A stretch of 64,000 bases of DNA from Pseudomonadota bacterium. Lineage in GTDB: Bacteria; Pseudomonadota; Gammaproteobacteria; Ga0077536. The notes under the pieces are model-generated. The model searched no databases. It was given only the letters and a program-made list of their open reading frames with translations, and was not told where the DNA came from. Shown piece by piece: positions 56,950 through 64,000 of this stretch. The position numbers and the translations under genes are program-made. The first letter of the stretch is position 1; each line of letters begins with the position of its first letter. The stretch covers positions 248,001 through 312,000 of the forward strand of contig JADJYF010000005.1 in the NCBI GenBank assembly GCA_016719885.1, in the 5' to 3' direction.

Positions 56950-57759
56950 CTACAGGTCGAACGCCTTGTCGATGCGCTCGAAGCGGCGCCGCACGAACTC
57001 GCGCGATTCCTCGTGGGTGACGATGTAGAGCTCGTTGTTCTTGATGGCCTTGACGACCTTGTCGGCCACGCCTTCCACCGGCAGCACGCGGCCGCGCATC
57101 TTCTCGGCCTGCTCGTCGGATACATCGAGATCGCGCTCCGGGCCGCCGAATTCGGCCGGACGGTTGCGTGCCGAGTCGTTGATGTTGGTGGCAACCACCA
57201 TCGGGCACAGCACCGAGGAGCCGATATTGTGTTCGCGCAAATCCTTGGCCAGGCATTCCGACAAGGCCACCACGCCGTACTTGGCCACGCAATACACCGA
57301 CAGGCCCTGGTTGGCGACCAGGCCCGCGAACGACGCGGTGTTGACGATGTGACCGCCCTGGCCCTGCGCGATCATGCGCGGCAGGAAGGCCTCGACGCCG
57401 TGGATCGGGCCCCACAGGTCGACCTTCATGATCCATTCCCAGTCGGCGTGGCTCATGTCCTGCACCGGGCCGAACACCGCCACGCCGGCATTGTTGAACA
57501 CCACGTGCGCGGCGCCGAAATGTTTGAAGGTGGTGTCGGCGAGTTGCTGCACCTCGGCCAGTTCGCCGACATCGGTCCTGACGCCGATGACGTCGGCGCC
57601 GCTCCTGCTCAAATCGTGCGCGGCGGTATCGAGCGCGCCCTGCTCGATGTCGGCCAGCACCAGGCGCATGCCTTGCCTGGCCAGGGCCTTGGCGGTGGCG
57701 AGACCGATGCCACTCGCGCCGCCGGTGATGACCGCGACCTTGCCTGCGAGATCTTTCAT
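56950..57759 (-). CDS. Short-chain dehydrogenase/reductase
   Basis: 269 residues from the ATG overlapping the upstream SDR stop by 4 bp (ATGA). Classical SDR: TGGASGIGLATAKALARQG (NAD(P) loop), ADIEQG with an Asp favouring NAD, NNAGV, catalytic Ser in VNTASFAG and YCVAK. The long C-terminal tail (MRGRVLPVEGVADKVVKAIK) is seen in SDRs acting on lipids or steroids. Its operon with a second SDR and a nearby acyl-CoA dehydrogenase suggests hydroxyacyl or sterol-like oxidation; the substrate is inferred only. Confidence 0.9.
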   Translation of the reverse strand: MKDLAGKVAVITGGASGIGLATAKALARQGMRLVLADIEQGALDTAAHDLSRSGADVIGVRTDVGELAEVQQLADTTFKHFGAAHVVFNNAGVAVFGPVQDMSHADWEWIMKVDLWGPIHGVEAFLPRMIAQGQGGHIVNTASFAGLVANQGLSVYCVAKYGVVALSECLAKDLREHNIGSSVLCPMVVATNINDSARNRPAEFGGPERDLDVSDEQAEKMRGRVLPVEGVADKVVKAIKNNELYIVTHEESREFVRRRFERIDKAFDL

Positions 57760-58535
57760 GATTTCCCCCATTGGTAATAACCGAAAGCCGTCCAGCCGCC
57801 GTCGATGACCAGCACTTCGCCGGTCACGAAGGCGGCGTCGTCACTGGCGAGATACACCACCGCGCGCGCTATTTCGCGCGCCGTGCCGAGCCGCCGCATG
57901 GGCGTGCGTCGTTCCAGGTCCTTGAGCGTGAGCTTGCCTTCATGGGCGAGGTCGTCGACCAGGTCGGTCTGCACATAGCCCGGCGCCACGCAGTTGACGC
58001 GGATGCCGAGCCGCGCCCATTCGATCGCCATCACGCGTGTCATCTGGTCGGTGGCGGCTTTCGATGCGCAGTAGCCTAGCGTGGCCGGGAAGGCATTGCG
58101 GCCGAGGATCGAACCGATGTTGATGATGTTGCCGCCACCGTGGCCCTGCATCTGCCGCGCCGCCGCCTGCGAACACAGGAAGATGGACTTGGCGTTGATG
58201 TCCATCTGCTGATCCCAGTTCTCCTCGGTCATCTCCAGCGTCAGCATCGGGCGCGACAGGCCGGCGTTGTTGACCAGGATGTCGAGCGGGCCGAAATCGG
58301 CTTCGATGGCGGCGAAGGTGGCGGTCACCTCGGCGCTGTTTTCCACGCGGCAGCCGTAGGCGCGCGCCTCGCCGCCCGCGGCGCTGATGTCGGCCACCAC
58401 CGCGGCCGCGTTCTCGGCGCGCGTGGCGAGACAGGCGACGCGCGCGCCCTCGGCCGCGAGTTCCAGCGCGATGGCCTTGCCGAGACCGCGACTGGCGCCG
58501 GTCACCACCGCGAGTTTGTCTGTGAATTGGCCCAT
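57756..58535 (-). CDS. Short-chain dehydrogenase/reductase (FabG-like)
   Basis: 259 residues from the ATG at 58535, which has CGGGGAG at the right distance; the open frame further upstream overlaps the MFS gene and is rejected. TGASRGLGKAIALELAAEG, NNAGLSRPML, INIGSILGRNAFPATLGYCASK and PGYVQTDLVDD are FabG/glucose-dehydrogenase-type motifs. Probably an oxidoreductase of a hydroxy-ketone step with its co-translated neighbour. Confidence 0.9.
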   Translation of the reverse strand: MGQFTDKLAVVTGASRGLGKAIALELAAEGARVACLATRAENAAAVVADISAAGGEARAYGCRVENSAEVTATFAAIEADFGPLDILVNNAGLSRPMLTLEMTEENWDQQMDINAKSIFLCSQAAARQMQGHGGGNIINIGSILGRNAFPATLGYCASKAATDQMTRVMAIEWARLGIRVNCVAPGYVQTDLVDDLAHEGKLTLKDLERRTPMRRLGTAREIARAVVYLASDDAAFVTGEVLVIDGGWTAFGYYQWGKS

Positions 58536-58566
58536 GGCTCCCCGCTGCATTGTGATGAATGGCTGT

Positions 58567-59844
58567 TCAGGCGCCGCTCGTGGCGCCGCGCGTGTGCACC
58601 AGGGCCACGGCCGCGCCGCCGCCGATGATAGCCACCAGCGCCAACAGGATGAAGTAGTGCTGATGTCCGGCCAGGCCCGGCGCGGCATCGAGCAGTCGGC
58701 CGCTGACCGCGCCGAAGAAGATATCCGGCGTGTAACCGATCACCGATACCACGCCGACCGCGCTGCCGGTCAAGTGTCGCGGCACGGCTGCTTCCTCGAG
58801 CAGCGCGAAATACACGCCGCGCAGCGCGAACACCGCCGCGCAGCTCAGCAACAGGTTGGCGTAGATGATGGCGAGCGTGGCGGGCGTCGGTGTCAGCACG
58901 CCGAGCAGGCCGTAGACCGCCACCGAGACCAGGAACAACAGTCGAACGCTGTGCGCGATGCCGATACGATCGGCGACGAGGCCCGCGCCCAAGGCCGCCA
59001 GTGGACGGATATAGGCACTGGCCGCGCCGAGGCCGGCCGCGGCGGTCTCACTGAAGCCCAGCACCTGGTGCGCGTAGAGCGCGTAGTTGTCCAGCCCCTT
59101 GTAGCCGCAGTAGGCGGCCACCACCACCAGCGCCTGCAGCCACACCGCTTTCATGCGCAGCACCGCCAGCAGCGATGTCCATTGGAGACGCGCGCGCGCG
59201 CCGCCGTCCGAGCCGTCGCCGCGCGGCACGCAGCGCCACACCAGCAGCGCCGCGAGCGTGGTGGCGAGGGTGTAATAGACGATGACGGCGCGCATCGCCT
59301 CGCGCCGTGCCTCGTCATCGAGCGCCACGCCGGGCGCACCGCCGGCGTACCGGCTGAAGCACGCCACCGCCAGCGTCGCGAACGTGGCGGCGGCGAGACC
59401 CCGCCCGCCATCCAGGATGCCGAAGGCACGGCCCTGTGCCGTGGCGCCGCCCCACTCACGCGTGCTGCGGATCATCGCCGCCCAGAACAGGAGGATGGTG
59501 GTCACGCCCCAGTAGCCATACAGCAGCGCGAGACCGCCTTCGCCCGGCAGCGTGGCGAGATAGACACCGCCGAGCGCGGTGGCCAACAGCGACGCCACCA
59601 ACAGGCCGCGCGCCGGCAGGCGATCGGCCAGCGCGCCGCCGGGAAAGTAGGCCAGCATGGCGGTCACGCCGTAGACCGCGAACACGTCGCCGAGCCCGGC
59701 GTTGGACAAGTCGAAACTCGCCAGCATGCTGGCGCGGAAATAGCGCGGCACATGGAAGGGCAGGGCGAAGATCAATTCGCCCGCCACCACCAGCGCGAAC
59801 ATGGCGAGAAAGCGCGCGCGCGCGGTGCCGGCCGAAGTGCTCAT
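58567..59844 (-). CDS. MFS transporter
   Basis: 425 residues from the ATG at 59844 (MSTSAGTARARF) with 12 predicted helices. The loop 2-3 signature is FPGGALADRLPARG, and LGAGLVADRIGIAH is its mirror in the second half. RGVYFALLEEAAVPRHLTGSAVGVVSVIG fits organic-anion or GlpT-like members. It leads the minus-strand group MFS-SDR-SDR (31 bp to the first SDR), so it may import their substrate. Confidence 0.87.
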   Translation of the reverse strand: MSTSAGTARARFLAMFALVVAGELIFALPFHVPRYFRASMLASFDLSNAGLGDVFAVYGVTAMLAYFPGGALADRLPARGLLVASLLATALGGVYLATLPGEGGLALLYGYWGVTTILLFWAAMIRSTREWGGATAQGRAFGILDGGRGLAAATFATLAVACFSRYAGGAPGVALDDEARREAMRAVIVYYTLATTLAALLVWRCVPRGDGSDGGARARLQWTSLLAVLRMKAVWLQALVVVAAYCGYKGLDNYALYAHQVLGFSETAAAGLGAASAYIRPLAALGAGLVADRIGIAHSVRLLFLVSVAVYGLLGVLTPTPATLAIIYANLLLSCAAVFALRGVYFALLEEAAVPRHLTGSAVGVVSVIGYTPDIFFGAVSGRLLDAAPGLAGHQHYFILLALVAIIGGGAAVALVHTRGATSGA

Positions 59845-59931
59845 GAGCGGACGATATGCGCTGCGGCCGGCGCGGCGCAATCTCCGGCAGGTGCGTCGGG
59901 CCACCCCGGTCGGCTATCCTTGCGCGACCTA

Positions 59932-60016
59932 TGTAGGTGCGAATTCATTCGCACATCGATCGATATGACCCGGTGCTTCGCCACGCCTCGAATGTGCGAA
60001 TGAATTCGCACCTACA
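59932..60016. repeat. REP-like inverted pair, type A, copy 2
   Basis: Two exact 24-base inverted arms (59932-59955 and 59993-60016) around a 37-base loop. The left arm starts TGTAGGTGCGAATTCATTCG. It is the best-kept copy and lies between the divergent MFS and acyl-CoA dehydrogenase genes, 37 bp before the latter's start. Confidence 0.85.
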
Positions 60017-60053
60017 GAAAAACCCGTCCATCGCAACCCTGGAAACCCTCGAC

Positions 60054-61259
60054 ATGCATACCGCCATCAGCCAAGACGCGAAGGCCTTGAAAGCCCAGCT
60101 CCTCGCCTTCATGGACAAACACGTCTATCCCAACGAAGAGCATTACCACGAACAGCTGCGCGCCCTGCCGAACCGCTTCGGCACCGTGCCCTTGATGGAA
60201 GAACTCAAGCAGCTGGCGCGCGACGAAGGCCTGTGGAACCTGTTCATGCCCTACGATCATGGCGGCTTGAAGAACGAGGACTACGCACCGCTGGCGGAAG
60301 TCATGGGCCGCGTCGGCTGGGCGGCCGAGGTGTTCAACTGCAATGCGCCCGACACCGGCAACATGGAAGTGTTCATGAAGTACGGCACCGAGGCGCAGAA
60401 GAAGCAGTGGCTGGAGCCGCTGCTGCGCGGCGAGATCCGCTCTGCCTATGCCATGACCGAGCCGGATGTCGCGTCCAGCGACGCCACCAACGTGCAGACT
60501 TCGATCAAGCGCGACGGTGACCACTACGTCATCAATGGCCGCAAGTGGTTCATCACCAACGCCATGTACGAGCGCACCAAGATCATCATCGTGATGGGCA
60601 AGTCCGATCCCGACAACCCCAACCGCCACGTGCAGCAAAGCCAGGTGTTGGTGCCGAAAGACACCCCCGGCGTGAAACTGGTGCGTCCGCTCACCACCTT
60701 CGGCTACGACGACGCGCCGCAGGGCCATGCCGAGGTGGTGTTCGACAACGTGCGCGTGCCGCTGGAGAACATCCTGCTCGGCGAAGGCCGTGGCTTCGAA
60801 ATAGCCCAGGGCCGCCTGGGGCCGGGCCGCATCCACCATTGCATGCGCCTGATCGGCGCCGCGCAGCGCGCGCTGGAATACGCCTGCAAGCGCTCGGTGT
60901 CGCGTACCACCTTCGGCAAGAAGCTCGCCGAGCATCAATCGATACGCGAAGACATTGCCAAGTGTTTCTGCGACATCGAACAGGCGCGCCTGCTGACGCT
61001 GGCCACCGCGCGCAAGATGGATGAGGTCGGGCCCAAGGATGCGCGCGACATGATCGCGGCCGCCAAGATCACCGTGCCGCTGATGGCGCAGACCGTCATC
61101 GACCGCTGCATGCAGATCCACGGCGCCGGCGGTTTCACCGCCGATTACTTCATGGCCGAAGCCTGGAGCTACGCGCGCTGGTGCCGTCAGGCCGATGGCC
61201 CGGACCAGGTGCACATGATGGCGCTCGGCAAGCAGATCATCGCGGAGTACGCGGGCTGA
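60054..61259 (+). CDS. Acyl-CoA dehydrogenase (ACAD10/11-like)
   Basis: 401 residues from the ATG at 60054; an upstream ATG at 59937 would read through the repeat and is rejected. N-terminal helices, then the FAD-binding YAMTEPDVASSDATNVQTSI and RKWFITNAM, the middle beta domain, and the C-terminal RTTFGKKLAEHQSIREDIAK and MQIHGAGGFTADYFMAEAWS. FAD enzyme of fatty-acid or related acyl-CoA oxidation, similar to long-chain ACAD10/11. Probably catabolic, near SDR genes on the other strand. Confidence 0.93.
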   Translation: MHTAISQDAKALKAQLLAFMDKHVYPNEEHYHEQLRALPNRFGTVPLMEELKQLARDEGLWNLFMPYDHGGLKNEDYAPLAEVMGRVGWAAEVFNCNAPDTGNMEVFMKYGTEAQKKQWLEPLLRGEIRSAYAMTEPDVASSDATNVQTSIKRDGDHYVINGRKWFITNAMYERTKIIIVMGKSDPDNPNRHVQQSQVLVPKDTPGVKLVRPLTTFGYDDAPQGHAEVVFDNVRVPLENILLGEGRGFEIAQGRLGPGRIHHCMRLIGAAQRALEYACKRSVSRTTFGKKLAEHQSIREDIAKCFCDIEQARLLTLATARKMDEVGPKDARDMIAAAKITVPLMAQTVIDRCMQIHGAGGFTADYFMAEAWSYARWCRQADGPDQVHMMALGKQIIAEYAG

Positions 61260-61285
61260 GGGTGAGCTTCACCGGCGCGGTGTCC

Positions 61286-61362
61286 AATGTGCAAATGAAT
61301 GTGGGTCGGACCTACAGTCCGACCTCTGAAGTGCAATCGGACGTCAGATTGATTGACCCACA
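61286..61362. repeat. Degenerate composite REP-like element (types A and B)
   Basis: AATGTGCAAATGAAT (a decayed half of type A) runs into GTGGGTCGGACCTACAGTCC (type B arm, 61301) and a diverged inverted arm ending TTGACCCACA at 61353-61362. It lies between the convergent acyl-CoA dehydrogenase and radical SAM genes. Confidence 0.55.
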
Positions 61363-61369
61363 ATATCGA

Positions 61370-62788
61370 TTACCGATACGAAGGTCGCAGCGAATTGCGA
61401 TAGCTCTGAGCTTCGAGATAGCGCTCGCGCGGCAGCACGGTCTCGTCGTAAACCCAGCCCGACGACGCATCAACGCCCTTGTAGTACATGGCTCGCCGCG
61501 GATCTTCCGCGGCGAGCTTCACGCCCGGCACCGCACCCGCTTTCAGCATCGTATTAAATTGCGTGCCCTGGTAAGGCACCATGATGGTCGAGTCGACCGA
61601 ATTCTTGAGCGGTCGGCCGAGGTGGTCTTCGCCGACCACCGGGTTGCCGACGATGAACTCCACCAGTTCGTCGGTGGCACGCAGATCGTCCTCGTCTTCC
61701 CAGGGATAGATCATGGTGAAGCCGTCGACCGCGATGCCCAGGCGATTGGCGATGCGCACCGCCTCGTAGTGCTCTTCCACTTTCTGGCGCTTGCCGTTGC
61801 GCTTGTTGATCATGTCCAGCGAGCGTTGCGAGCCGGTCTCGAGGCCGATGCCGACGCGCCTGCCGCCGGTGTCGGCAAACGGTCCCAGCAGGTTGTCGCC
61901 GTGCCGCACGATGAGATAGGCGTGGGTGAAGGCGCGCCACGCGCTGTAGCCGTGCATGGCCACGCGCTCGGCGAGCGCGCGGGTCTGTCGCGGATTCAAC
62001 AGGCCGACATCGTCGAAGAACATCACCGCGTAGTGCTCGCGGCCGAGGGCGCGATGGGTGGCGGCCATGGTGCGCAGATCGTTGTCGATCATCGCGGTCG
62101 GGAAATAACGCGTGCGTTCGACGCCCGCCTCGCAAAAGTGGCAGGTGAAGGGACAGCCCAGCGCCGTCACCGTGTGGAAGGCCGGCAGCCCGGCGATTTC
62201 ATAGCGGTAGCGCGCCATGAGCTCCACCGGCCGCGTCGGCGCCATGGTGATCTCGGACAAGTCGTGCTGGTGCGACATCACGTGGCCGCGGCCACGATCC
62301 GGCAAGCCAGCTTCGAGCACCTCGAGCAAGGGTTGCCAGCCGTCATGCGGCACCACGTAGTCGCAGGCCGCGGCACCGCGCTCGTTCACCACCTGCTCGA
62401 GATAGTAACGGGCATGGCTGCCGCCGATCATGACGCGCGCGTGCGGCTGTTCGCGCCGCACCGCCGCCGTCACCCAGCGCGCGTATTCCGCCTGCGGCGT
62501 CATCACCGACTGCGCAATGAGGTCGAAGTCGGCGAACACCGCGCTGTCGAAGGGTGCATCCAGCAGCGGCTGGCCGTCTTCCACCAGCAGCATGTGGCAA
62601 TCGGCCAGGCGCGTGGGCGCCGGCCGCGTGCCGTCAGCGCGCGCGCGCACGTACAGCACCAGCTGCGCCGACGCGTAGCCATGCACGTTCAACCACGATT
62701 GCAGGTAATGGGGTGCGAGCTGCTGGTAGACGAATTCGTTTTCGAGGAACGGATCCGGCGGTTTGACGAACAGTGTGCGCGGCTTCAT
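61370..62788 (-). CDS. Radical SAM enzyme with B12-binding-like N-terminal domain
   Basis: 472 residues. The N-terminal ~170 residues follow a cobalamin-binding pattern (LIAQSVMTPQAEYARWVTAA, VMIGGSHARYYLEQVV), but the usual Asp-x-His-x-x-Gly is not visible, so cobalamin may bind base-off or not at all. The radical SAM core has the 4Fe-4S motif in LGCPFTCHFCEAG (CxxxCxxC), then VMFFDDVGLLNPRQT, RVGIGLETGSQRSLDMINKR and FTMIYPWEDEDDL. Class B members methylate unreactive carbons or rearrange substrates. Its start overlaps the GT41 gene upstream by 4 bp, so the two work in one pathway, which continues past the right edge. Confidence 0.85.
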   Translation of the reverse strand: MKPRTLFVKPPDPFLENEFVYQQLAPHYLQSWLNVHGYASAQLVLYVRARADGTRPAPTRLADCHMLLVEDGQPLLDAPFDSAVFADFDLIAQSVMTPQAEYARWVTAAVRREQPHARVMIGGSHARYYLEQVVNERGAAACDYVVPHDGWQPLLEVLEAGLPDRGRGHVMSHQHDLSEITMAPTRPVELMARYRYEIAGLPAFHTVTALGCPFTCHFCEAGVERTRYFPTAMIDNDLRTMAATHRALGREHYAVMFFDDVGLLNPRQTRALAERVAMHGYSAWRAFTHAYLIVRHGDNLLGPFADTGGRRVGIGLETGSQRSLDMINKRNGKRQKVEEHYEAVRIANRLGIAVDGFTMIYPWEDEDDLRATDELVEFIVGNPVVGEDHLGRPLKNSVDSTIMVPYQGTQFNTMLKAGAVPGVKLAAEDPRRAMYYKGVDASSGWVYDETVLPRERYLEAQSYRNSLRPSYR

Positions 62789-64000
62789 GGCGCGGCCTCC
62801 CGGCGCTGGGTATGGGCTTCATCGAGGGCGGAACGGAAGAAATCACCGAAGGCCGACAGCACGGCGTCATCGAGCGCCAGCAGCTGGCGCTTGCGGCGGG
62901 CGAGCTTGGCGCGCATGCCGTCACGTACCGCGCCGGCATTGGCGAGCGCGATGGCGCGCGCGGCGTAGTCATCGACACCGTCGGCCACCGCCTCGTCGAG
63001 CCCCAGCAGATCGCACAAACCCGCCGTCACGCGGCCGCGCATGTAGGCACCGCGCTCGGTGACGAAGGGCGTCTCGGCCCAGATGGTTTCGAAGCTGGTA
63101 TAGCCGCCGCTGAAATGCAGCGTGTCGAGCACCACGTCGGCGGCCGCCAGCAGCGCGCCGAAATCCTGCGAGCTGACCGCCGGCACGAAGCGGATGCGAT
63201 CGGCGACATCGGGCGCGGTGCAGGCGAAGCGCCCTTCCAGGCGCGCGCGCCAGCTTGCGCGGGATTCGATCAGCACCACCACGCCGCGCGGATCGCCACG
63301 CAGGATGGCGGCGAGGCAGGCATCGAAATCCGGGTGCAATTTGAACAGGCTCTGGGGGCAGAGATAAATCGTCTCGTCGCCGACGAAGCCGAAATCGCGC
63401 CGCGTGGTCAGGCTGCGCGGCGCCGCCGGCTCTTCGTAGAGCACCGGCCAGCTCGGCAGCCGGATGAGTTTTTCGCGGTAGTGATCCTGCGCCCCGTCGG
63501 GTTCGATGAAGGTCGATGACAGGAAATAGTCGACGCTCGCCAGGCCGCTGGTGACCGGGTGACCCCAGGTCACGCATTGCACCGGCGCCTGGCGTTCGGC
63601 CGCCAGGTAGTAACTCCAGGGATCCATGCCGATGTCGCAATACACCACCACGTCAGGCGCCAGCGCCTGCAAACCCTGGCGCGCGGCGAGCAGGTCCTCG
63701 GGCACCGCCAGGGCATGCTCGGCGGCGGCCGCGATGCGCGTCGCGAGCGGACCGTCATGCTGGCCGATGCTCAACACCGCCACATCGAAATCGTCGCGCG
63801 GCAGGCGTTCCAGCAGCGGCGCGTAGAGGCGCGCGATGGTGTGCTGACGAAAGTGCGCCGACACGAACGCGATGCGCGGACGCGGCGCGCGCGCCACGCG
63901 CGGCACCGGTGTCGGGCGCCAGGCACGCGTGACGATATCGCCCAGCGCGCTCATGAGCGGCCGATCGTTGACGCCCTGGTAGGCGAAATAGAACGCCGGC
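62785..64000 (-). CDS. GT41 (SPINDLY-type) glycosyltransferase, 5' end cut by right edge
   Basis: At least 404 residues here. An internal ATG at 63954 exists, but the frame stays open to base 64000 and the residues before it (FAYQGVNDRPL) match the family linker, so the start is outside the window. N-lobe RPRIAFVSAHFRQHTI with the active-site-region His; C-lobe LCPQSLFKLHPDFDACL (the UDP Lys) and LHFSGGYTSFETIWAETPFV. An N-terminal TPR part may lie beyond the edge. It transfers a sugar to protein or peptide; the overlapping radical SAM gene suggests a modified product. Confidence 0.85.
   Translation of the reverse strand, partial: PAFYFAYQGVNDRPLMSALGDIVTRAWRPTPVPRVARAPRPRIAFVSAHFRQHTIARLYAPLLERLPRDDFDVAVLSIGQHDGPLATRIAAAAEHALAVPEDLLAARQGLQALAPDVVVYCDIGMDPWSYYLAAERQAPVQCVTWGHPVTSGLASVDYFLSSTFIEPDGAQDHYREKLIRLPSWPVLYEEPAAPRSLTTRRDFGFVGDETIYLCPQSLFKLHPDFDACLAAILRGDPRGVVVLIESRASWRARLEGRFACTAPDVADRIRFVPAVSSQDFGALLAAADVVLDTLHFSGGYTSFETIWAETPFVTERGAYMRGRVTAGLCDLLGLDEAVADGVDDYAARAIALANAGAVRDGMRAKLARRKRQLLALDDAVLSAFGDFFRSALDEAHTQRREAAP

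Overview
The window is GC-rich chromosomal DNA, densely coding on both strands, from a Gram-negative gammaproteobacterium that makes type IV pili. The strongest evidence is gene order: hemE, gltD, gltB, an AAA-SPOR (DamX-like) gene, dgt, aroB, aroK and pilQPONM, then a divergent mrcA, followed by priA, argS and a SPOR gene. From memory this is almost the arrangement of Pseudomonas, with dgt as an extra. It is consistent with an environmental gammaproteobacterium outside the enterics; I cannot name the genus. No prophage, insertion sequence, integron or CRISPR array was seen.

Layout. 1-5631: the end of lnt; a TPR plus GT41 glycosyltransferase; and an operon of a TPR/beta-barrel (SLAM-like) outer-membrane protein with a FecR-domain exported protein. 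5810-22707: the conserved minus-strand block for haem, glutamate and shikimate synthesis, dNTP hydrolysis, septal/pilus proteins and the PilMNOPQ machine. 22902-30781: plus-strand mrcA (frameshifted), a conserved unknown, priA, argS and an FtsN-like SPOR protein. 30809-34923: an HD protein, tRNA-Gly(CCC), a degenerate receiver overlapping an MBL hydrolase, thiS, thiG and trmB. 34942-37017: a YrfG-like HAD phosphatase, a Cys-rich lipoprotein and a Sel1-repeat protein on the minus strand.

37018-39349 is the most notable locus: a compact MNIO-type RiPP cassette. It has an exported HvfA-like precursor, a DUF692 MNIO oxidase and a DUF2063 partner. A perfect 16-bp palindrome lies inside a candidate promoter, and an orphan intrinsic terminator lies further upstream. 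The precursor has the export signal and NPF start of HvfA-like peptides but only two C-terminal Cys in place of the usual repeated Cys-Gly core.

39431-64000 is more accessory: single-chain pyruvate carboxylase, a cNMP-HDOD regulator, an MBL hydrolase, Bcp and a Prx-Grx fusion, a DUF2189 membrane protein, a SulP-STAS-cNMP transporter, an M20 amidohydrolase, an HSL esterase, a GGDEF cyclase, a TonB receptor, an LLM oxidoreductase, two SDRs, an MFS transporter, an acyl-CoA dehydrogenase, and a B12-type radical SAM enzyme overlapping a second GT41 gene that runs off the right edge. REP-like palindromic repeats of two types lie only in gaps between 53.7 and 61.4 kb. Two single-base homopolymer insertions (mrcA, and the start of the LLM gene) could be real mutations or sequencing errors.
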